A stretch of 64,000 nucleotides of DNA from Branchipolynoe longqiensis (Eukaryota > Annelida > Polychaeta > Phyllodocida > Polynoidae): assembly GCA_030323885.1 (NCBI GenBank), contig CM059187.1, positions 84,838,027-84,902,026 of the forward strand, given 5' to 3'. The notes beneath the pieces were generated by a model that was given only the letters and a program-made list of their open reading frames with translations, made no database searches and was not told the origin of the DNA. This document shows, one piece after another, positions 56,482 through 64,000 of this stretch; the first letter of the stretch is position 1; each line of letters opens with the position of its first letter. Both the position numbers and the translations under genes were made by a program.

Positions 56482-57749
56482 TTAAAGTTGCATAGTCCAA
56501 TAAAAGCATCACATTTTCGAAAGCAAAACAGTCACCAAAATTTGAACCTGTATATCCAAATTAGATAGGCGTATATGTATTAAGTATTTGTTGCTATATA
56601 AAATGGCATACTTAATCAATCTGATATATGCTATTACTATAGAAGTCTATAGGATCAGAATGTTGCCAAGCCCATCGCAATTAATCCTGCATGTTTGCAC
56701 TTCAAATATCTTCCAAATTAGCCATTTTAAATCAGTTATTTCAAGCTCATGCATGATAGATTATAACGACTTAAGTGCCTGTCACACTACGACCTATGGC
56801 ATTAGCGTATGCCGGTGTATGCGTTTTTTTACCATACCATCATATGTTATGCATAGGTTATGCATAGGTTGGGCATAGGTAATATATGCTCTTCATAGGT
56901 GGTCATAGGTCGGTGTAGGTCGAGCCGCCGAAAATTGGTTGTGCATGTTCAGAATTTTCAACCTATGCCGGTGTATGGCTCATAGGTTGCTCATACGCTA
57001 GAGGTATGCTATATGTACGCCGGCATAGGTTAGGCATAGGTTAGGGGTAGGTCAGCATAGATTAGCATAGGTTGGCCATACATTGATCCGGCGCCTTCCG
57101 CGTATCTCGGGCGTATGTAGCATTCGCCTAGCGTACAGGTAAAGGGGCTGTCACACTATGATGTATAGCATTAGCGTATGCCAACATATGCGCTTTTTTA
57201 CCAACACATTGGCATACACCATCATATGTTATGCATAGGTTGGACATAGGTCGTATACGCTTTTCATAGTTTGTCATAGGTCAGCGTAGGTCGAGCCACC
57301 AAAAATAATTTTGTGCATGTTCAAAATGTTAAGCCTATGCCAGCGTGTGGCTCATATGGTTCTCACACACTGGGTGTATACTGGACGTACGCTGGCATAG
57401 GTTATGCATAATGTGGCCATATGTCACCATAGATTACTCATATGCTACACCTGTCATCTGTAACCGTGTACAAACATCTCAGTACGCCGCGTATAGGTTG
57501 TCATATGCTTTGCATACGCCCTCATAGGTTAGGCATAGGTTAGGCATAGGCTATGCATAAGCTTCATACATCGCTGTGACCTCCCGCAGTGCAAAAAGAT
57601 TGACTTATCTGGACCTATTACAATTTTCAAATTATTGTGCCACGTTACCCATCCGCCGCCATGATACGTCGTAATGTGACAGGCCTTAACTTAATGTATT
57701 TAGCTCAGAAAATTACAGAAACTCAAAACCATCGGAGTATGTGATTGTA
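56482..57749 (-). mobile_element. MITE family B copy split by a later insertion
   Basis: The right-type end (TTAAAGTTGCATAGTCCAAT) is at 56482 and the left-type end (GAAACTCAAAACCATCGGAG) is at about 57720-57749, so the copy is inverted. The 919 bp between TTAA at 56771 and TTAA at 57686 belong to another element. Removing it restores a normal family B layout (CTCAGAAAATTACAGAAACT next to the TTAA). Confidence 0.75.
56771..57689. mobile_element. TGTCACAC-group MITE, families E9/E10 (CATAGGT words), tandem pair
   Basis: TTAA, then GTGCCTGTCACACTACGACC at the left; TACGTCGTAATGTGACAGGC, then CTTAA, at the right. A second left end (AAAGGGGCTGTCACACTATG) lies at 57141, 369 bp in, and the first 370 bp of both copies align. 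Near-palindromes: around TTGTGCATGTTCAG (56931-56959) and ATTTTGTGCATGTTCAAAAT (57308-57327). The interior is CATAGGTTAGGCATAGGT words. Confidence 0.85.
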
Positions 57750-57928
57750 ATGTCCGGTTAGCATTTTATATTTATTTGTGGGGTCTCATGGGGATTTTAA
57801 TAGACGACTCCAGTAAATAATGGTAAAGAATTACATGAATTATTGTCTGCCGTGGAGTCACAATATAGTGAATGCAGCATTGACTATTGTATTTGGCATA
57901 ATAAAGGTTGTTGCCTTGGGACTTATTC

Positions 57929-58134
57929 AAAGTTGCAGAGTCCTATGTCTTTGAGTTTCTGTCATTTTTATATATACAATATTAGGTTGATCATTATAAT
58001 ATACGTGACTTTAACTCGAAGTAACTTTTGTATTAAATTGTTAACTTTGAAGGTCATTTAGTGCAAACATGGCAAATTAATGTAGATAAGTGCTTTGTTT
58101 TAATAAATGTGCTGATTTCGGACTATGCAGCTTT
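57929..58134 (+). mobile_element. MITE family B copy, short
   Basis: Left end CAAAGTTGCAGAGTCCTATG, then TTTGAGTTTCTGTCATTTTT; right end TTTCGGACTATGCAGCTTTT. 206 bp. Confidence 0.75.
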
Positions 58135-59162
58135 TGTTAGCTCAGGAATTTATATTTTGATCTGGTAAATGTATATTACTCTGTCCAATCTTAGATCAGA
58201 CACGATGAATTGGTGTAATCATGGTTAATAACAACCTTCATTTGCACGTGAGAAATGTCCTAGCAAAACAATTGCAAAAATGAAAGTTGCACAATTTCCA
58301 AATCAAGTCACTTACCTAAATAGGATCCCACATTTCCTCATTGCTCATGGGCACAGAAGACGATGAGGCTGGTTGGGAAAACATGGCTTTTATTCGGTTG
58401 TGGCCCCCGGCCTCCAATGGGCGTGTACATTCTGGATTGACGACTGGCCGTGGTTGACATAAGATCATGCAGTGATAACATAAGAGCATGAGATGAGAGA
58501 TGCGACATATGGACAAGTTAAGATATAAAAGAAGATATATGATGAACAATTACAAGTAACGTGTGCAGTAGTGGTCAGTCGGAGGCACTGCTGCAGACTG
58601 ACTCCCTTGTGGTGTGTCGCGCTGGGCTCCGGTCGCTGGAGTGATATGATTGGCTTATGTGGGTTGTGTTGTGATTGGTGGAGGGAGTGTGAAGGGTGTT
58701 AGGGCTCCCTACCCCCCCCCCCCCCCCCCTTTGGCCACCCCTCCCGCCCCCTGCGGGAAGGGGTGGGTGGGGGGGGGTGGCAGCCTCACCTCTCCACCTT
58801 GCTCAGCAATGAGTCCGAATGAGCGACCCAGCTCATTCCCGACAATTAGAAACTCGTGGATTCTTACACCGCACGTGCAACCTTGTGCCCTTCCGCAATA
58901 CTGTTATGCTTAGCCTATGAGAAAACCAACATTGCTTTAACATATATGTCATATAAATCATATATCTCAAATTAAAATATATTTCAATTTGAAATACCTT
59001 CAAAGTCAACACTTTAAAATACAAATTTAATTCGGACTAAAATAAAGTATATTATAACGACTAATTCCATATATGTATTTAAATCATGTGGCAACACTCA
59101 AAACCATTGGACTATCCAGCTTTATGTAGTAACCCCAATGGCAATCCCCTTTGAAATAGAAT
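58135..59162. other. No gene; poly-C run 58711-58728; MITE B end at about 59090-59123
   Basis: CACTCAAAACCATTGGACTA then TCCAGCTTTA at 59096-59124 is a lone family B end. The sequence before 59090 (AAAGTCAACACTTTAAAATA) may be its interior. 58550-58900 is GC richer with no supported exon. Confidence 0.45.
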
Positions 59163-59491
59163 GGGTGCGGTAACCGAATCGGTAGAGCGCACGCCTCGCG
59201 TGCGGGAGATCGGGAGTTTGGTCGAGTCAAACGAATGCCATATACAAGTTATAATACTTGTCTCTTCCTAACCAGGCGCTTGTGATTAATAGGATAGGGC
59301 AATGACTGGTTAGCTCAGTGTCAGGTTTATGTGACTGAGTGGAATATCGGGCCATGGTGCTAGTGGCCTGGTCTCCCAGTGGGGCAGCTCTATAACGCCG
59401 CCATGACTGTTCAACATCACAAGTAGGTACCCGTCCTGATATGACCTTAGATGTTGGCAGGACGTAAAACTCCAGCAGCCACCAACCAACC
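59163..59491 (+). mobile_element. SINE family 2 copy with best-preserved tRNA-like head
   Basis: GGGTGCGGTAACCGAATCGG, then TAGAGCGCACGCCTCGCGTG: an A-box-like TAACCGAATCGG (59171-59182) and a palindromic anticodon-like arm with a CG-rich loop, most like tRNA-Ala. Central TCAGTGTCAGGTTTATGTGA, 3' domain TGATATGACCTTAGATGTTG, tail ACCAACCAACC. It reads as a reference copy for the family. Confidence 0.85.
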
Positions 59492-60179
59492 TTTTGTAAA
59501 ATATTCCGATATATGGCATAGTGGGGAATGCAAATGTTCTATTACTGATTGGTGTATCTGACCAGGCGCATGTATGTATGTATGTATATATGTATGGGCT
59601 TTTTGTGCCTGAGTGGGATGTAAATAGACATAGTTGTGCTGGCAGGTCTGGGTGTGGGTGCACTCAGGGCCTACCCCTCTGCTGGGATAGTGATCATCAA
59701 ACTCAAAGGTCAAGGTTGGTGGTGGCCATAGGGGCCATACAGCTTGGTGGTGGTGGGCAGACCACTGGCATCCATTGGGACCAGGAATGCTGGATCCCTA
59801 TTGGTAGGGCCAATAATGTTTGTTTTCCATTGGGGGAAAGGGGTGGGGTGATACTCTACAATGAACCCATGTAACCATATAAATAATAAACCAGAAGGCT
59901 TGACTCTCTCTTCTTCTTTACACTTTATACTCTTTCCTTCTCTTTGTCTGTATTGATTTCACTATAGCCTGCCTACACAGCCACAGAGTCGAGCCTTAGC
60001 CTTTTTACACTTTGATATAGCCCACATTTTGCACTCGGCGCTGCCCACGTGGAGGGACTCTTGCTTCAGACACAGGTGAGCTGATCGATTAACCGAGTTA
60101 TACATGCAACATGAAGCCTTTATATGCACTGTCAGTGCTACCAAGTCCACAGGCCGTGAATTCGCATCAGAGTGTGTTG
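59492..60179. other. No gene; (GTAT)n at about 59572-59600
   Basis: Mixed DNA with a short GTAT microsatellite. Frames lack domains. Confidence 0.5.
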
Positions 60180-60492
60180 GTTGGATATTGGAGTTGTATG
60201 TCCTGGCAACGTCAATGGTCATATCAGGATGGGTCCCGACTTGTGACAGTGCACACTCATGGGACTTCATATTGCTGCAGCACTGGCAAAAAACTAGGCC
60301 ACCAGCACCATGATTTGATATCCCACTCAGTGGAATTATCCTGACACTGAACCCACCAGTCCTTTCCCTATCCTAATAATGCCAAATGCCCGGGTAGGAA
60401 GTGAATAGTATACATTTGTAAGTCATTGGTTTGACTCGAACAGGATTCAAACCCACTGGTTCATATCCCATGATCTACCACACTGGGAGTCG
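60180..60492 (-). mobile_element. SINE family 2 copy
   Basis: Complement of the 3' domain (TCCTGGCAACGTCAATGGTC, then ATATCAGGATGGG), central ATTATCCTGACACTGAACCC, and head near 60430-60490 (TTTGACTCGAACAGGATTCA). Confidence 0.8.
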
Positions 60493-60607
60493 GACGCGCA
60501 ACTGAATCCTATCCCATTTAGTCGCGCATCTATATGGAGAGTGATGACCCAGCGACATGTCAGTTGAATGGCTACTGACTGCAAATAGGCGAATTCGACG
60601 TGAATTG

Positions 60608-60660
60608 TGCATATTGGTTGACAACATGGGTAATTTGGTCACTGCAAAGGGCTATGGGTT
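60608..60660 (+). other. DIRS-repeat-like motif
   Basis: TGCATATTGGTTGACAACAT, then GGGTAATTTGG and GGGCTATGGG: same order as the DIRS repeat core and the following CTATGG. No coding DNA adjoins. Confidence 0.35.
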
Positions 60661-61004
60661 CGACTCCCGAACCTCCCCCTGCCTCTTGCCCGGGCCCTGG
60701 GCAAACCCACATCTCGTGCCAACTAGAAGCCATGATGTCATGCCGGCCTCCTCCAGCCACCGCGCCAGATGACGCCAAACACCGACCACCACCGAGCTGT
60801 CTTAGATTATTCAGCCGACCAGCTTGTTCTGCACAATGCCACATGCCACTCAACGCCAGCATTGTACACCCTCCCACTATTTTTGCGAGAATGGATACCA
60901 TGGAGGCTGGCAAGCATGATGCGAAATGCTCACCCAGCAGAGAGCCATCTGTGGAGTCTATTACACCCAGCCGATCTGATCTTTTCAGTAGCATCCCCCA
61001 TATG

Positions 61005-61640
61005 TAAAGTTGCACGATTCGATGTATTTAAAGGGGCTGTCACATTAGGGTTTTTTGCGGGAGCGTATGGCGGCGTAAGCGCGTTACGTCATATACGTCG
61101 GCATACGCCTTATACGCTACTCATACGCTACGCATACGCTACTCATACGCTACTCATACGCCGCCAGATGCCGCCAGATGCCGGCGTATGTGAAGCGTAT
61201 GAGGCATACGCCGCCATACGCTTTCATAAATCCGTCCGTCCAAATTTGTTTGTGCATGCTCAAAAAAACCCGACCTATGAGGGCGTATGGCCCATACTGT
61301 CAAGAAATGTCACAGCACGCTCCCATACGCTCCCATACGCTCCTCATACGCTCCTCGTACGCTCCTCGTAGGTTCCACATACGCTCAAAACCACCCGAAA
61401 GGTCACCAAATGTCATCATAGGCCGGCACGCGCAGGACCTACGTAGGTTTTCAATACGCTCCCGCCATACGCCGTAATGTGACAGGGCCTTAAGTTACTG
61501 TGAAGTAACCCTTTCGGTGAATTGACAATTATAATTTATTTTACTTCGGTTTAAAGTGACATTTTTTATATTAAAGAGTTCACTTTGAAAATATTTAGGG
61601 TGGAAACATTAAAAGCATGGATAACAAATTACTGGACATC
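61005..61640 (+). mobile_element. MITE family B remnant split by a later insertion
   Basis: TAAAGTTGCACGATTCGATG at 61005-61024 is a family B left end. After the insert, TTTAAAGTGACATTTTTTAT and AAAGAGTTCACTTTGAAAAT match the family B interior seen at 58005-58060. The right end is not recognised. Confidence 0.55.
61028..61493. mobile_element. TTAA-flanked TGTCACAC-group MITE, family E11 (CATACGCT words)
   Basis: TTAA (61028-61031), then AGGGGCTGTCACATTAGGG; right end GCCGTAATGTGACAGGGCC, then TTAA (61490-61493). The word GCGTATGGCGG just inside the left end is iterated inside as CATACGCTACTCATACGCT. The internal motif TTTGTTTGTGCATGCTCAAA lies at 61245-61264. 466 bp including flanks. Confidence 0.85.
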
Positions 61641-62121
61641 AGAGGCCCTTTGGCTATTATTTGACACAGATCTGACCCTTTCGGAATTTCAGGTGAATTT
61701 AAATGTAAGCATGTGAATGTGATTAGTAACGAGACTGCCAACATAGATACCACCAGCGTCTTGCCATGAAAAGGGCCCTACCTCGGAGGGAAACTCGCTT
61801 AAGTGGGCCCATCAGTGTAGAATGTTTTGTTGAAGGGGAACCTCCATTTTTACCTAAGCTATGCATTGCTTGTTGCAAGAGAGGTAGCTGGGTGGGTGCT
61901 GCTGATGAGGCAGCATTAAGTCATCAGTAATTCATCATCAATCTACCTATTTGATACTAGAGCAACCTGTGGTTTGAAGGTGTTGTGAGGAGGGCCAAGG
62001 TTTCTCCCGACACTGCCTTGTCAATAATTCAATTTGTTTTAAATTGAAACTCTTTTCGGATGAATAGGATCCAAATCATATCGGCCCGGGGGCTTTATGT
62101 ATTACATAACTTCAATAATTG
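61641..62121. other. No gene or recognised repeat
   Basis: Mixed DNA, nothing supported. Confidence 0.5.
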
Positions 62122-62330
62122 AGGCGATATCAGGACGGCCATAAACTTTTAACAACTCATAGATCTGTGATAGTTATAATATTCCACTGGAAGACCTGAC
62201 TACTGGTATGATGACCCATTATCCAAGACAGTCACATTATCCTAACACTGATCAAACCATTCATTACACTATGCAACTAATGGAAAGTGCCTGGCTAGGT
62301 AGTGAGAAATACACATATTTGAGATGATCA
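62122..62330 (-). mobile_element. SINE family 2 partial copy
   Basis: GATATCAGGACGGCCATAAA, CACATTATCCTAACACTGAT and GTGCCTGGCTAGGTAGTGAG match the complement of the SINE family 2 body. The head is lost. Confidence 0.6.
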
Positions 62331-63069
62331 GGAAAAATGCGAACACAGCAAATATAGTTATGGCATTTTTAATTAAGGAAAGTTAAATATCAGGTTATAC
62401 AAATGGCAGCTCACAAATGCTGAAGAAACGAGGCTAGAGATGCTATGTCCCTACTTTCCACTTTCACATGTAGGGTGTGTGGGAAGCCAATTTAAGGCTG
62501 GTTATTGTCACCAAATAGCCAAACCCCGTCGCTGCGCCGCCTTATATAGCAAAAGTCTTCCCGAAAAGGGGCACATCAGCAGTTTGAGTGTTCTGCGTAA
62601 TACGTCATCAAGTCGGTTACCAGGTTTAGAAAAGACACGCTAGTCAGCGTTTGAGTTTGTTACATAGTTCTTAAGAATTCCGCTAGCCGGCGACACAATA
62701 GACATCCTTAGTACTGGCATGCCTTGGTCTGTATTCGCGATCCTGATTACCCACAATGCCAAAGTATTACGCACAATTAGATTAACTAGGCCGGATTCCA
62801 ACCCACGACCTCCTAGACCTCAAACCAGCATACGCTCTTAGCAATTGGATCCCCTCCCTTCGGGGATAGGCCATGCTATATCGACAAAGTGCCCGAGTCA
62901 TGCTATATCCTCCAACTGCCACTGTCACATCACGTACACTGTTGCATACATGTGCTTCGTAAGAAAGAAAGAATATATGTCGGCAGGAGCATGCGATATA
63001 GAGTCTGAGCCGTGGTATATCGGCAACAACACCAACAACACCAACAACAACAAAAAAGAAGCTACTTAC
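62331..63069. other. No gene seen
   Basis: Mixed DNA; if the exon at 63070-63388 is real, this is the start of its first intron. An AACACC/AACAAC microsatellite lies at about 63023-63052. Confidence 0.4.
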
Positions 63070-63388
63070 AGGCCCGAATACTCTGCACTGCAAGTTGTTG
63101 GACAGTGCGGCACCAGGCGCCGCCATTAGGGCTGAGCAGTTTGGCGGCGGGAGACTCGCTGTAATAAGCCCCTCCAGAATGTCGGCGCTTACTGCAATTA
63201 CAAGGCGCCACGGCGATCGACTCGGGCGGCCCGAGACGAGCCTGCGCCCCGGGAACCTCCTTCCTCCCGCCCCTAGCACTCCCTTCACGTCCCGCCCCCC
63301 GCCCCCGGCCCTCGTCACCCGCCGCCCACCTTCCTCCATGGAGCTCGTCGATGGCCTTCTTGGCTGGCATCCCGGAGCAGGGCGCCAT
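63070..63388 (-). CDS. Candidate first coding exon in a CpG-rich block
   Basis: On the minus strand a consensus donor GTAAGT follows position 63070. Two starts are possible. ATG at 63388-63386 has an ideal context (GCCATGG) and opens [19 protein letters not shown], remaining open for 106 codons (phase 1 at the donor). ATG at 63126-63124, in another frame, gives [19 protein letters not shown] (19 codons, phase 0) with a weaker context. CpG density is high throughout, so open frames are expected by composition. No family recognised. Confidence 0.4.
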
Positions 63389-63414
63389 GGCAAACTGTAG
63401 CAGCTGGGTCTAGA

Positions 63415-63519
63415 AACACATATATATATATATACATATATATATATACACATATATATATAACATATATTACACTAAATATAGTGAGTATACATATTAT
63501 GTATGTATATGCGTATACA

Positions 63520-63557
<38 letters not shown>

Positions 63558-63780
63558 TATATGCATGTAGATATGTTTATGTGTAAATGTGCATATGTAT
63601 ATATATATATATATATATATTAATATCTATGTGTATGCATGCGTATATGTATATGTCCATACATACGCGAGCAACCAAGGCAGTAAATGCTGCTGATGAT
63701 TTAGTGTATTTGATATAGTACACCGGATATAGTATGTATATAGATATGCATATATATACATATATGTATATATATACTGC
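63415..63780. repeat. (TA)n-rich low-complexity block
   Basis: Long TATATA runs near 63418-63465, 63523-63554, 63598-63620 and 63745-63778, with ATGTATATGC words between. Tyr/Ile frames here are artefacts. Confidence 0.8.
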
Positions 63781-63930
63781 GCCAGTAAGCACATGTGTAC
63801 TCAGGTGCCAAGTCGTACCGCCACTCTATTCTTCCTTTGTGACGCAATCCGGCGGTGGCGTCCGAGCAGGACTGGTGTCGCCACCTAGCGGTTGGATGCT
63901 ATCCAAGATCGGCCGATTAATCGATGCGAG
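63781..63930. repeat. Possible family D core at window edge
   Basis: GGCGGTGGCGTCCGAGCAGG and GGTGTCGCCACCTAGCGG resemble the GGTGGCGCCACC core and follow a TA-rich tract like other copies. The diagnostic end is not seen. Confidence 0.35.
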
Positions 63931-64000
63931 CCGAAATGGAAAAGCCTGGCCAGGGGTCGGAGGGTAAAGCAAGGTGTGTGTGTGCGTGTTCGGTGCGGGG

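Noticed and set aside
62782..63453. 223-codon minus-strand open frame
   Set aside because: Runs from a (TA)n tract through the CpG block and across the GTAAGT donor; a compositional frame, not a single gene.

Overview
This window is animal nuclear DNA from an invertebrate. It is almost entirely non-coding and packed with transposon remains. Evidence for this: no bacterial-type gene packing, long (AT)n tracts, many tRNA-derived SINEs, non-LTR retrotransposon fragments, one tyrosine-recombinase (DIRS-type) retrotransposon, many terminal-inverted-repeat (MITE-like) elements, and isolated CpG-rich blocks carrying splice donors. The repeat mix would fit a marine lophotrochozoan such as a mollusc, but that is a guess; nothing here fixes the phylum.

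Layout. 0-9 kb: a TATTCTTG-type array split by a decayed I/Nimb-like non-LTR element, an AT-rich degenerate tandem array, and several MITEs. 9-18 kb: GC-rich DNA, an RTE-type 3' fragment with a clean 7-bp target duplication, SINEs of three families, and an array flanked by inverted GCGGTAT repeats. 18-24 kb: a 67-bp G/T minisatellite, a 77-bp A/C minisatellite, and tandem copies of a repeat built around GGTGGCGCCACC. 24-29 kb: more MITEs and SINEs. 29-33.8 kb: a CpG-rich block, the best candidate for host gene sequence. It holds a minus-strand first exon coding a signal peptide with a consensus donor, a possible opposite-facing plus-strand exon, and a possible receptor exon. 34-39 kb: MITEs and duplications. 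39-43.7 kb: the DIRS-type element, with a 1124-residue Gag/RT/RNase H frame and the C-terminal half of a tyrosine recombinase between identical 48-bp direct repeats. 43.7-63 kb: SINEs and the main concentration of an unusual MITE group. 63.1-63.4 kb: a second CpG-rich candidate first exon on the minus strand.

The most unusual signal is a group of at least ten non-autonomous elements. They share ends close to GGCCCTGTCACAC (flanked by TTAA where clear). Most also share an internal near-palindrome close to TTTTGAACATGTTCAAAA. The rest of each element is filled with a 6-9 bp word specific to its family (CATAGGT, CATACGCT, ACCGGAC, ACGTAAC, GTATGCTAGA, GTGTACGCTG), and that word also appears just inside the terminal repeat. 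Two of these elements sit inside copies of a second MITE family, so the order of insertion can be read.

A second theme is the DIRS element: its direct repeat contains a 7-6-7 bp inverted-arm site, and similar motifs occur at several distant places with no recognisable coding sequence beside them.
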